Assembly (NCBI GenBank): GCA_021018995.1
Contig: CM037598.1
Coordinates: forward strand, 72,868,671 to 72,932,670
Origin: Chloranthus sessilifolius
Lineage: Eukaryota > Streptophyta > Magnoliopsida > Chloranthales > Chloranthaceae
Direction: 5' to 3'
Length of the DNA: 64,000 nt
The position numbers and the translations under genes were made by a program. Below are positions 34,948 through 46,778 of the stretch, piece by piece; position 1 is the stretch's first letter; every line of letters begins with the position of its first letter. The notes under the pieces are model-generated. The model had not been told where the DNA came from and made no database searches. It saw only the letters and a list, made by a program, of their open reading frames with translations.

Positions 34948-36420
34948 ATGCATCGCACTCGATCTCGAAGTTTATATTTCTTAGAGTGTGACCCAGAAAT
35001 CGAACTAACTCTCTTGCGTAATCTTGTGTTGAATCCATCTTCTAGGAGAGAGTCCTTAACCATGGCTGACGACCGCTCAATTCAAGCACATTTTAGCCTG
35101 GTTGCTCTGACTACACTCTCCTATATAGTTATACTAGAGGTTGCGGCCGAATAGAATTATGAAATCAAACTCAATACACTTCAAGTTGTATCTACTTTTC
35201 ATGGGATTGATAGAGAAGATCTCATATCAACATTTAAGAGATTTTATAGAACTCTGTACGATGCTACAACTTTCGACGGCTAATGAGGAGTTAGTCAAGC
35301 TATGGTTTTTCCCGTTCTCTCTCAAAGATAGAGCGAAAGCATGGCTGACTTCACTGTCTGCCAGGAGTATAACCACTTGGGATGAACTGTAATCCAAATT
35401 CTTAAATGAGCACTTCCCAATTGGTAGAACTAACCAGATTCTCTAAGAAATTCAAGATTTCAGGCAACGGCCTGGAGAGTTGTTTCATGAAAGTTGGCAG
35501 CAAATGAAAGACCTACTAAGAAAGTGCCCTCATCATGACGTGATGAACTGGTCAATAGCGCAGAGTTTCTACCAAGGGTTGACTGAGACTAACCAGTCAA
35601 AAGTCAATGCCGTGAGCGGAGGAGCGTTTATGGCTCAAAATGGCCAACAGTCCTGGAACCTACTCGAGAAACTGACCGATAACTCAGTAAAAATAAGCCC
35701 TGCTTAGATCTGATCCCGATATCACTCGTTACACCCTAATCACGAGGGGTGGACTTTATGATATCGGTAAAGATAAAGTAAAGAAAGAGGATGATATGAG
35801 TGTGAAAGTTTTGACTCTTGAACAAAAGATTGCAACATTATTGGTTGTCAAACTGAGCACTCCGGAAAAACCCTTGGCAAACAGTTCTAACTGCCAGTCT
35901 CAAACTTACACTAAAAACCCAGCTGCGCCATCATACTAAGAGGTGGTAGAAAATAAATAAGTAATGGCCTTTCAGAGAGGAGATTATGGAAACACGTATA
36001 ACCCAGTGTGGAGAAACCACCCTGGATTTAATTATGGTTTCACAGGAGGAGCACAACTAGCACTATCGGTTGTGCAACCCCGATTTCCCTAGACCCAAGT
36101 TTTCTACCAGAGACCTCAAATGCTTGTTGTGCCACATCAATTCGGACCAAAGAGCAATGCACCTGATGCCACAGTTGTTCAAATCCTCTGGGATTTGCAG
36201 CAGCAGTCGCATTAGCACTCAAAAAATTTACATCAGCTTGCTCAATTCTCACAAGTGCTCCATTCACACACTCAGTCCATTATGAAGCTGGAAAGCTAGA
36301 TAGGCCAACTAGCTTCCCAAGTGGCTAAAAGAGAAAGTGGCCAATTACTGACACAGCCAGTTAATAATCCAAGAGGACAAGTATTCTTGGGGGATGCATC
36401 TGCTCCCCATAATCCTAATT
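34948..36420 (+). pseudogene. gag of E, Athila type
   Basis: Cues are MHRTRSRSLYF at 34948, then FYRTL-like and LWFFPFSLKDRAKAWLTSL near 35300-35355, FLNEHFPIGRTNQI near 35400-35445, then LRKCPHHDVMNWSIAQSFYQG near 35510-35580 and a Gln-rich tail with QIGQLASQVAKRESGQL near 36300-36345. These blocks are shared with F gag (62386-63973), for example LFPFSLKDRATTWLATL and LKQCPHHKIPDWQLVQSFY. Gag of this type is usual in Athila and related elements. The frame is interrupted in several places. Confidence 0.8.
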
Positions 36421-36790
36421 AAAAACCTCAATGGATTATCGAGCTACCAACTCATCCATAGCACCCTTTGTAAATTATGTAAAAGTATTTCTTTTCTTTT
36501 AAGTTTAGGCTTTATATTATGGGCCAAATCATTGAAAAATGATAGATTGTAATATAATTCCTATTGTACACTTCTACGAACAGTCTTATGGATTTATGAT
36601 TGTTCGTAAGGTTGGGAATATTTATCGGTTGAAGCGTAGCAATTATGATTTCATCGATACAAGAGTTTGTATTTACCATTGCTGGAAGGACCGACGATTC
36701 TAGGTTAAAACACACATAATGACCGGTTCAACAGGTCATCACTGAGATAGGGCCTACATAATCGGGAGAGGATACGTCGACCCCATTTTC

Positions 36791-36927
36791 TGTAACAGCT
36801 TGATTTTCCTATTTCCACAAAGTCCTTTACAATATTTATTTTTATTCTTTAAACCAAATCCAACAGGAAAACCGAACCGTCGGATCACACTTCACAATCC
36901 GAATACAAAAATTTACTTGGTAGATCC
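36791..36927 (-). repeat. Tekay-like LTR H, terminal part beyond the G insertion
   Basis: On the plus strand TGTAACAGCTTGATTTTCCT and the next 130 bp match the reverse complement of the end of LTR I (49082 to about 48950), including AACCGTCGGATCACAC and AAATTTACTTGGTA. The remainder of H is at 43094-45489. Confidence 0.75.
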
Positions 36928-39425
36928 TGTTAGTGCACGCTTTTTCTTGGTTCCTCTCGGTCCCCGTTGAATCAATGGCTCCAATTCTATCCAAGTGGAC
37001 TTTAGCGATGCGGCGTTTGGAATAGTGGAGGTAAAAAAAGATAAAGGGGTTTCTAGGAAGGTTCCTAGTTTATTGCGATCGTCAGCTGCAAATATTTATC
37101 GACGTTGCAACACGCCAATAATCACGCTTAAGAGCGGGTATGGGTTACTTCTATACTGAATCTTCCACCTACGAACGTCAGCAGCTGTCTTCTTCTTAAT
37201 TTAGATAGTTTAATTTCCCTTTTATTTCCCTTTATAGCTGTAGTTTCGGTCAGTTTAGACTTCCCTGATTCTATTATGAATTTAGCTGTGAATTTGTTAG
37301 AGTGAGCGAATCTACTCTAATATTATAATCCTATTAGGGTTCTAATTAATTTTAGCTTCCTAATCTTATTAGAATTCTAATTATTTTAGTGTCTTAATAC
37401 TACCAAAAGTCTAATTAATTGTAGTATCCTAATCCCATTAGAAGTCTGACTGTGATCAGGTCTCCTAATTGTACAAGGAGTGCACATGTAGTAGTCTTAA
37501 TGAAACTCTAATTAATTTGAGCATGCTAATTATGCTAGAATTCAGACTGAGCAAGTATACTAGTTGTATCTGAATTCTAATTAAGTCCAGTATAACGTCT
37601 TACTAGAATTCTAATCGAAATAGAAAACTAATTTGACTGAAACTCTAATTTAAGCAAAAGAATTAATTTTTATTAAAATCTAATTAAAATAAATAAACTA
37701 ATTTTATTAAAATTTTAATTAAAGTAAATAAACTAATTTAATTAAAATTCTAATTAAAGCAATGAATTAACTATACTAAAAATCTAATCAAAGAAATGAA
37801 TTAATCATATTGAACTCTAATTAAAGCAAGATATTAACCAATTAAAATCTGATTTAAAAAAATCAATCAATCATACTAAAATCTAATTAGCTTAATTAAT
37901 TAATTATGCTGAAATAAAATAAATCTACTAATTAATTATACTAAAAAAATAAAGCAATTAATTGATTATAGAATTCCTAAAAAGAAGGTGTTTTGGGCCC
38001 ACTATGCTAAGGAGGATTGGCCTCATTCCCGAGTTCCCTCCGTAAGCTCCCTTGGGTAAATCGTATGGCTGAGATTAAAGATAAATTAAATTTTAGACCG
38101 TAAAATAGTATTTTTAGCTTGTTCGGAATTGATTTCGGAATAATAATTATGAATTGAATCATGAACTAGAATTGTAGAAACTAATATTAATATTTAGGAT
38201 TTTTCGGAGATATGAAAATAAGAAATTAAAATCAGTATTTAAATTTCTAGGACTGAATTCGGGTCTGAAATCAGAAAATCAGACCATATGATTAAGGATT
38301 AGTTCTGAAATCCAAGGATTAGAACAGAAATTAATGATAGGAATGAAAATTAAGATTTTATGATGGAATTAAAGCCTAGGGTCGATGAATTAGACCGTCG
38401 GATTAAGGACTGGTTCTGAATTCGGAGAATTAGAACCAAATATAAAATATTTGCGGTCTAAAAAAAGGTGCTACGGTCTCAGACTGAATATTAAAACCTA
38501 TAATTAAAATTAATAATTAAAACTATGAGAAATATCCCAAATCTAAAGCTAAGATTTTTACCTAGGACCGGGGGTTGTGGAGAGAAATCTTGAAGATTCG
38601 AAGCTTGAATTTCGAAATCATAATTAGGTTGCTCTATGGGTTTGTCCTCGGAGTTCTCTGATTTCGGAATCCCAAAAAAATCCATTCTCTCTTTCAAAAT
38701 TGCCCAGCCTTGTTGTGTTGTTGTTGTGGGCCAAGTTAAAAAAATTTTTTTATAGGTTTTTCTTCAATTACGTGCCATATTTTAGGCGTTTAACTGAATT
38801 ACGCGTCAGTCTCCCAATGCTTAATCGCTTTGAGTCGGTCACCGACTCGGTGAGCGACCGGCTGACTTGTTCAGCGAGTTTTCTAGTCCTAATAGCATTA
38901 GGGCTAATTGCGCGCTTGTTAGGACGTGCGTAATCTGATTAAGCGTTTCTTTAGAAGCGCTTAATCGAGGAAACTTGGGGGTCAAGGACTGTGAGGCTAG
39001 GTCGGGCGTAGGCCAATTGCACGTCGGTGATCGGGCTTGCAACTCAATCGTGCGTATGATTTCAAGCGTGTGATCGAGATGGTCTTGGAAAGGAAGTTTA
39101 GTCTGAAAGGGGGACTGATTGCGCGTTTGTGGTCAAGCGTGCAATTGAATTACGTGCGGGGTTTCAAGCAGTTAATTCGGGGTTGTCCGAGTCTGGTCTC
39201 TAGTCTGAAATGTAAGACTATTATTTCAGTTTGCATTCCGACTATATACTATTATTTCAGTATATAGTCTCCCTACGTTGGGATCTGAGCCACAAAGCTA
39301 CTGTTTCAGCCTGTGTTTAGCCATGTACTATTGTTTTAGTGCATGGTCCCACATTAGGGTTATGAGGTTAAAGGTTGACCGAACATAATTGTATATTCTG
39401 AGAGGGAAAAATGGGGGTGTCTACA
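36928..39425 (-). repeat. 3' LTR of G
   Basis: It begins TGTAGACACCCCC at 39425 on the minus strand and is about 2.5 kb. The first 430 bp match 42655-43093. A TATA-like CCTATAAAAAAA near 38745-38757 (minus) and the leader to a donor-like CCTAG/GTAAAAA near 38563 follow. Copies of a GCGC-TTAAT word lie at about 38780-39180. The far part (37290-37980) is a run of CTAATTAA-like units. Confidence 0.65.
37290..37985. repeat. CTAATTAA-rich degenerate repeat in the G LTR
   Basis: About 700 bp is built from drifting units such as ATTAAAATTCTAATTAAAGC, with a spacing of about 30-40 bp that becomes shorter to the right. It looks like an old AT-rich minisatellite within U5 or an LTR intron. No coding signal. 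Confidence 0.7.
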
Positions 39426-42400
39426 GATGACCCTCTTCGACGCGCTTTTGCGAAGTAAGAATGCGTCGAAGAAGTAGACACCCCTCATTCGAGGTGTCTT
39501 CTCGTTTCTCTTGAGAAATGACGAATGTCAATTGGTGATGCTGACATGACATGCTTGGCATTCTTATCTATCAGTGCAAGCTAAAATAGAGCATTTGAAG
39601 GGCAAATGGTAGCTGTCGAAGGGTATATTTTGAGTCTATGGGTGCATGGCGCATCCCATCGCATGGCGCGAGCTAACAGAGGGATTTTATGCAATTGAGG
39701 TACCGGGGCATCAATTAAATATCCAAAACAAGGTCCAAAGACTGATAATAATAAAATAAAGTACCATGTAATATCGAAGGCTTTTGCAAGTCATGTTAGA
39801 CCGGGCGCATCATTGCTTACACCAATGCGCGCCATGCGTTCCTTTTCTAATAGTCGTTCGTAAGTTCTTAGATTAAATATACTCAATGTTCAATTTCCCA
39901 GGGGAATGGCCAGTTTGGGATGGTAATTGAAGTGGGGTCTTATGAGGTGTGCTCAGTTGAATTCTGTGCAGTGGCGCGTGCACTTGATTCATCTAGAGTC
40001 GGCCTCGAAGTTGGGAATTCTAGTACTAATGCATCTGAACAAATGATTATGTGCAGTGGAGTAGGCGCTTGATCCAATTATGCACAGTAGGATATGCACT
40101 TGATTGCGAGTTCAGGGGTTGGCCTGTAAGTTGGGTATTCTAGTCCTAATGTGTTTGAACAAATGATTCTGCGTAGTGGTGTATGCGCTCGATCCAAGTC
40201 TGTGCATTGGGATATGCACTTGATTGCGAGTTTAGGATTGGCCTGTAAGTTGGGTATTATAGTCGTAATGTGTCTAAACAAACGATTATGCGCAGTGGCG
40301 TATGCACTCGATCCAATTCTGCGTAGTGGGATATGCGCTTAATTGCAAGTTCAGGTGGTCTTAGGAGTTAAAGGTCAGGTTCAAATGTAATTTATTGTGC
40401 GCGAGTTATGGGGTGCTTAATCAATTTTTTTTTTGGTATTTAAAGAAAGGTGGGTTGGGTCTATTTATCTTGTTGCTTTATTCTTCTCTTTATTCTCTTT
40501 TTTCTGTTTTAGTTTTGCTTTTGTTTTGTGAAGTAAAGGCTTTTCTTTTTTTTTGAAATAAAGGGCATTTTGAAAATTTGAAATTTTAGGGATTTTAACT
40601 TAAGATCAATTCAATGGTAAAATAATGGAAAACGTGGCCTCCGAGACGTCACTGACAACACTTGGCATGCCGGATTGTGAACCCGACTGTTATTGTGGTT
40701 GTCAAGACAACACTTGGCATGCCGGATACTCCATCTAACCTTCTCGATGAGTACTGATGATTGTCTCTTATGGGAGGACTACAGTGACTTCCGAGTCGAG
40801 AGAGATGAGTTTTGAAAACATTTGATTTAATCATAGCTAACTATATTTATAAGCAATATCGAGTAATTGAAAAATGGGTAGTACTTACCTGGGGGTGATA
40901 CTTGCATGGATTGTCTGTAGCTTGTGCGGTCTGGTGATGTTGTAGTATCGTGATGGGACTTTGGTGAGTTTTCTTCTCTTCGGGTACACTATGGCAGGGC
41001 TTGGCTGTTGTGATGTGATATCTTGGGAGAAATGATGCTGCGATGGGGTGTCGACTGAGTGTAGTTACTGGTGGCCTGCTCGCATCCTCAGGAGATCTGC
41101 TTGCGGCTTCTCGCAATGGGACGTGAGGGTATGGTTATGAAGGGACTGGATATTGAGGTGATATCGCATGTGTACATGTTATCGCGATGGGAATAGGTGT
41201 TGTCAATGCTTCCTTCTCATGTAAGGGGTATGCGATGGGACGGGTTAGTAAGTCTCTTTTTTTTCTTCTGTCGGAACAGCCTGTGAGGCTACGCGATGGG
41301 ACAAATGAATCTTGACCGCAATGGGGCAAGAGGTATGAGGGTGTAGATTTCATCCAAAGTCAGGTATTGTGCGCCTATTTTAGGTCGCTCAATGAGATTG
41401 TGCGCTTGTTTCAGGGCATGCGATCTCAGGCTGAAGGGGTCGTTTACGTGCGTGTGGGTATGCGTGAGATTGTATTACGCATTATAATATAAGTGCATGA
41501 TTGGAGCATCACCAGGTCAGTGTACGGGTGACCGTTCAGGTCGTGCGGCGGCAGTATGTTGTTTGATCAATTTGCATGATTTATGGAGTGCGCATGATTG
41601 AAGCGTTGTGCTATTGGTGCTGGAGATGGCTTATTTATCCATTTGGGTGGTAGCGCGTGTTTTGGATAATGCGCAGTGTGTGTAGCGCGTGATCAAATTA
41701 AGCGCACGTGTCTGAGCACGTGATTAAGTCTGTACTCTATATAATCAATAAAGCTTCATTTGTTTTTCATTCTCTTGTTCAGTCTCGAGTTTTGACCTTT
41801 TTCTGGATATTTGGTGTTCTGAAATTTGTATTTTAGCGATATCGGGTGATCTAACCGTCCGATTGGTATGTCGTTTCTTCTTATATTTGTTATTTTGCGT
41901 GATCTCCGTCCTGAGGTGATGGTCGTGGGCAACATTGTTCTGGGAATGGGCAGTATTGGGAATGAGAGCGCTTGTCTTCACATCGACAATTTTAGGGAGC
42001 AGTGAAGGCAGCGTCAAGGAGGTGGCGGTGGAAGCGGTGAAGATAGCGGAAGAGGAGTAAAAAAGTGGAGGGATGTATTTCCCAACCAATTCTCCCTAAA
42101 GTTTCTGATTGGACGTTCATAGCGGAATCTGCTCCTCGCTTCGTCTCAGTTTTTAACCCAGTCTTCGTTTTGGGTTGTAGGTTAAAGTTTTAGGTTTTCA
42201 TTTTGGGTTGTAAATTCAGGAGGTATACCTCCGGTGATACTTGTAAAACTTCTGAGTTATGAATAAAGGGGCATTTCTTTTTGTTTTGTTCTTGTTTGTT
42301 TGTTCGTTTGTTAAGCTTATTAGCAGATTAATTGAATTTACTTGATTTGTTTGACTTATTTTTTGTTTTAATTTTTAGGATACATTTCAAATTTATTCAT

Positions 42401-42654
42401 GGCTTATCCCGGGGTTAAATCATTTTATTGGGCTTGGTTTAGAGGATTTATTTAATTCTGTTTGGTTTGTTGGGGGCATTTTTTTGTCTTAAACCCGTCA
42501 GGGTCTCATTCTAGAGAGTTGCTTCTTTTTTTTTACTTAAAGTTTTGTCTGGTTTAAGGTTTGATTTTAACTTGCGTTTTAGTCTTTTATTTGATTCAAC
42601 ATGAGGCTTAAAAGGGTGTTCTAGATGGGTGTTAAGTGTTTTAATTCTATTGGT
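39426..42654 (-). other. Internal remnant of G, with possible antisense promoter
   Basis: About 3.2 kb with no gag or pol. On the plus strand, antisense to G, there is a TATA box CTCTATATAATC at 41735-41746. Upstream lie many GCGC words (41657-41730 best) and downstream a leader-like CT-rich stretch. A 120-bp tandem repeat is at 39950-40370. One minus-strand frame of 114 codons (42089-41745) lacks any known domain and I do not call it. A 36-bp direct repeat (AACACTTGGCATGCCGGAT) is at 40658-40730. Confidence 0.5.
39950..40370. repeat. 120-bp tandem repeat in G, about three and a half units
   Basis: The block GAACAAATGATTATGTGCAG recurs at 40037, 40157 and about 40275, with GGCCTGTAAGTTGGGTATT and TGCACTTGATTGCGAGTT in each unit. 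Each unit holds two or three GCGC/TGCGCAGTGG words. Confidence 0.85.
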
Positions 42655-43093
42655 TTATCTAGGTCGGGCGTAGGCCAATTGCGCGCCGATGATCGGGCAT
42701 GCAATCCGATCGCGTGTATGATTTCAAACGCGTGATCGAGTCTCGAGATGGTATGGGAAAGGAAGTTTGGTCTGAAAGGGGGACTGATTGCGCGTTTGTG
42801 GTCTGGCGTGCAATCGAATTATGCACGGGGTTTCAGGCGCTTAATTCGGGGTTGTCTGGGTCTGGTCTCTAGTCTTAAATGCAAGATAATTGTTTCAGTC
42901 TGCATTCCGATTATATGCTATTGTTTTAGTATATAGTCTCCCTACGTTAGGATCTGAGCCACAGAGCTATTATTTCAGCCTGTGTTAAGCCATATACTAA
43001 TATTTCAATGCACGGTCCCACTTAGGGTTATGAGGTCAAAGGTTGACCAAACATAATTCTATATTCTGAGAGGGCAAAATGGGGGTGTCTACA
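42655..43093 (-). repeat. Partial 5' LTR of G
   Basis: It matches 38996-39425 over about 430 bp, including GGTCGGGCGTAGGCCAATTG and GGGGGACTGATTGCGCGTTT. Beyond this the two copies do not align. Confidence 0.75.
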
Positions 43094-45489
43094 CATCCAC
43101 ATATAAATACGGAAATCAAAGCAGATATCATATGTATGTAAAAATAAAATTTAGATATCACAAGCCAGATCTACTCTTTTCTACTGTATACATAACATCC
43201 AACCCAAAAGACTAAAGGAAAACACCGATGATGGCCGACCATCACCTAAACAGTGGCCTATAAACATACTTCCAAATTAATCTTTTTAACATTGAATTTA
43301 GTCATTGGACATACCAAGTCCAAATATATAAAAGTCTATAAAATCCACCATATAAATCAAAAACACGCCCAATCCAAGCCCACAACTAGGGTAGAATTTC
43401 CCAAACGGAGGATCCTATACCTTTCTCCAGCTCCAGATCAAGATCAACACCTGTGCCTGTGACGTATAGTCGGGGTGAGCTAACATCCAAGCTCAATAGG
43501 AGTATATCAAAAGTATTTATATTATCACAAAAACATAGATTCCATGACTAAGTTTCACGATTTAACACATTTCACATAAATCATCTGTTAAAAAGAAACA
43601 TGAACTTACTCAAAACAGAATTTAACACACTTTCACAAATGTCATTTGATTTTCTAAATTCTTATTTGCAACTTCATATTTTGTTTCACATTCTTTCTTC
43701 ACATCTTATTATACTTAAAGCAACGACTTAAATTACCGCCCCAAGCAAATATAGTATTGGGAGCCACGTTATTATTATACCGATGGGAATCCTAATCATC
43801 GTCGTTCAATGAACCTTATCATGAAATTATCGTTGGCCGGTATTAGATGAATGGATATCCCGCCGTACCGGAGCACAATGAACGGATATCCCGCCATATC
43901 GAAGCACAATGGATTCGTTATACTAAACCTTAAATAAATGTGTAGATAATAACTTATAGTTTCACACCGTGTAAAGTGATTTAATTTATAATTAGATTTA
44001 GGATTTCATGTACTTGCTTATCACATTCACGTTTACACTTATCACATTCATGCTCACATTTGCATGAATTACTTATCACGTTAACACATATTTCTCATTT
44101 TACCATTGGTCGGTAAGAAATGAACGGATATCCGCCATACCGGAGCACAATAAATGATGAGTTACTTGTCACGTTTACACATATTTGTCATGCACACTTA
44201 TCATGTTCACAAACACTTATCATGTTAACACATACACACACGTGCTCATCATTTTTTCACATTTTAAATCACATGCTTTAAATCCGTGTAAAAAGCGCAA
44301 ACACAACAAAATCACATCCTTACTTACCACATCAAAATTTCAATGCATTCGTATCAATATAAATGATATAGAATATTCCCCTACCTCAAGTAATGCTTTA
44401 AATATTCCACATATAATCCTCTTGCGAAATCCCACATAAGCTCAACACTTTAATCCTACATTCAAAGTGTCCCAATACCCCTTAGGAAATGCTTAAGAAA
44501 ACCTAACAATACACATTTCCAAAGAATTCATACAAAAAGAATCCAAATAAACTTGACTGTTTCTCGTGCGAGCAAGCCTTGGAGCTCGGGCGCGCGAGCT
44601 CAGAAATACACATGGACTTCGGGCGACCAATGGGATTTTAGCCTACTGAAGCTAGGAACGCGAGCCCTCACGCGAGCGAGCTTATAGTTCACTTAAGTCC
44701 TCGTGCGAGCGAGTGTCAGAGTCTCAAAGGCACTTATGCCTTCTGAAGGCCTCTCGCGCGAGCGAGCTCTGGAGCTCGGGCGCGAGAACCAAAGTTCTTG
44801 CAGATCTGAGTTTTTTCTTAACTCGATCTTCTCACTTTTTTTCTCTAATTTCTCCCACACTTCTTACACATCTTATAAACCATGTTATTCATAAAATTTA
44901 CCTACTTTGAGTATCGTTTTCTCACCTCTAATCCAATGATTCACTCGAAGATCGGAACGTCTTCCTTCCTCGCAAGTAAATGGGTTTCCAAACCCATTTT
45001 GATCTCTCCAAGCTCCACACTCACCATGACGCCGACATAATCGTATGGTTATCTTTCACACGATGATCCTGTGATTCAAAACACACAGATTCAAGCAAGC
45101 AAAAATCCTATCTCTTCAAACCCTACTTCTCTTTCTCTCCTCTTCGTTTACAACAAATGAAACTTCAAAAGGAAGTTTCACTTAAACACATGGACTGGGT
45201 TCTATGCTAAGCACATACATCCATTTGGGTGATAGTTCTTATCCACTTATCCACAAGGCTTGGTTCCGGTGTGAAGCTCATACACTTAAGTTAATCCTTA
45301 GCTCCCTTATCCAAAGGTCCACGGTCGGCTCAAATAGTTGGCCCACCAATTTAAATAAGTTTTTTTAATCATTAATAAACTTTAATTTTTCCACAAGCCT
45401 TGCCGCTGGGCTGCACACACGCACAATGTGTCATTTCAGGCACGCTCACTTAGTCAGTTCGTGCGGGTTCAAAATTTAGGATTATTACA
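43094..45489 (-). repeat. Tekay-like LTR H, main part
   Basis: On the minus strand it starts TGTAATAATCC at 45489, right after a polypurine-type tract (plus strand TTCTTCCCTCTTTAAAG), so it is a 3' LTR. Landmarks shared with D and I are a donor-like GAG/GTGAGA near 44928, the word cluster 44571-44788, then TTGAGGTAGGGGAATATTC near 44390, and the GGAATCC-TCATCGTCGTTCAATGAACC type block near 43790. G is inserted close to its end. Confidence 0.8.
44571..44788 (-). repeat. CTCGCGCGAGCGAGC word cluster in LTR H
   Basis: Copies read CTCGTGCGAGCAAGC (44572), GAGCTCGGGCGCGCGAGCTC (44582), CTCACGCGAGCGAGC (44667), CTCGTGCGAGCGAG (44700), CTCGCGCGAGCGAGCTC (44752) and GAGCTCGGGCGCGAG (44772). CTCGCGCGAG is itself a palindrome. 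The cluster lies 701-918 bp into the LTR, the same place where D and I carry other words. Confidence 0.9.
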
Positions 45490-46778
45490 TTCTTCCCTCT
45501 TTAAAGAATTTTCGTCCTCGAAAATTGACCTAAAGGTACTCTGAGTAAAAAGCTCAATTGTCCATACCCTCTATGCACACATACATATCCATTATCTGTG
45601 GAAATAGCCATAGCTACACAACACAATTTATATGTACGCTCCCCCATAGTCCACACATCGACACAAGCCACATTGACACAATAACACACGTACTTGCATG
45701 AAGATACACTCATAATCCACACACACACACACACATACACATTCACAACCTGCCTTTAAATCCATTCAAAATCCACCGAAAATGTGAACAAGGCATCCCA
45801 TGTATAAAGCGTCCCATATCACACACCCATAAAACAATTGAAATACACTTGGATTTCATATCAAATACAATAATTAATCAGATGGGACCCACAATGGTAC
45901 CTGCATAAAAATCCATATATCTTCACATAAAAAATCCTCACATCCAAAAGTTACATAAATGAGTACAAGGTACTCCACTACCCATCCATAAAAACAATGG
46001 AAAAACTATTGGATTCATCTCCAACTCAACAATTGGTCAATTTGACCTTAGAGTCTTTATACGCACAAAACAAAATTCCACAATTGACGTATCCACGTAT
46101 GAAACACAATTGGAATCATAATAACCGAATACACATAATGACCCAAGGTCCTTCACATTCCCTCATCTAGAAGTTTCTACTTGTTAACATCCTCATTAAA
46201 ACTTGAGAATTATCCACACTTTCACATTCACATTCTAATTCCTAGAATTATCTAACACCATCCATATTAAAGTTTTAACCATCCCAATATTTATGGGCTA
46301 ATTCAAAACCATATACAACCAACATTGACGATTACCCGAAAAGTTACCATTATCCAAAAGTTATAATTATCCGAAATTTGAAATGTACCATTTTTCAATT
46401 ATCTCAAAATCAACCCAAAGTCCACAGCTATCTCTCGTCCCCACTCATCTGGTTATCCTCATTAAGAATCAACATCCTCGAAACCAGGGTTATCACATTT
46501 TTGAACTCTCCATTTTTACCCATTCTTTCCCTCTATTTTTCAAAATTCCCGTATACACGACCCAATCATTTTTGGTTCCTTCTATCTTCCTTGAAAAATT
46601 TGTTCAATTTCGGAAACCCTATATACGCACCGGTTGACATTTTGAAATTAGGGTTTGGAGATTTTCATAAATTAAGATAAAAAGAATTGCAGAATGTCAG
46701 GGGCGACGGATAAATGACCGAGAGAATAAGACAATGGGGAAGGAGCATTGATCCCAAGGAGAAAGCTCTGCCAAGAGA
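45490..46778 (-). other. 3' internal flank of H, no gene recognised
   Basis: Minus-strand reading next to the LTR contains TTTTCGAGGACGAAAATTC, the sequence that usually precedes the polypurine tract of Tekay-like elements. The remaining 1.2 kb is AT-rich with only short frames and a (CA)n run near 45718-45740. The element's coding part is missing; LTR I begins at 46779. Confidence 0.6.

Larger units (their letters stand above)
34663..36790 (+). mobile_element. Element E, proximal internal part (Athila-like)
   Basis: This part runs from the primer site through gag to the place where Tekay LTR H begins. E continues at 49083-52555. Between the two pieces lie H, G and I. No protease, RT or integrase is seen in either piece. 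Either pol was lost or E is a non-autonomous form. From 36421 to 36790 I see no recognised domain. Confidence 0.65.
36928..43093 (-). mobile_element. G: Tat-like element fragment nested in LTR H
   Basis: It runs between TGTTAG (36928) and CTACA (43093) on the plus strand, flanked by GATCC and CATCC, a near-match for a 5-bp duplication. Minus-strand order is partial 5' LTR (43093-42655), internal remnant (42654-39426), 3' LTR (39425-36928). The LTR start TGTAGACACCCCC and the preceding AGAGGGTCATC tract match B's AGAGGGGCATC tract and LTR start, so I place it near the Tat/Ogre group. No gag or pol is left. Confidence 0.65.

Noticed and set aside
37290-37985. CTAATTAA run considered as a replication or matrix-attachment region
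   Set aside because: AT-rich repeat inside an LTR; nothing in the sequence shows such a function.
41745-42089. 114-codon minus-strand frame in G
   Set aside because: No known domain, biased composition, and it lies in the leader region of a plus-strand promoter candidate. Too little support for a gene.
45501-45746. Cys/Val-rich minus-strand frame
   Set aside because: It is partly a (CA)n/(TG)n run read as VCVCVC and contains no domain.
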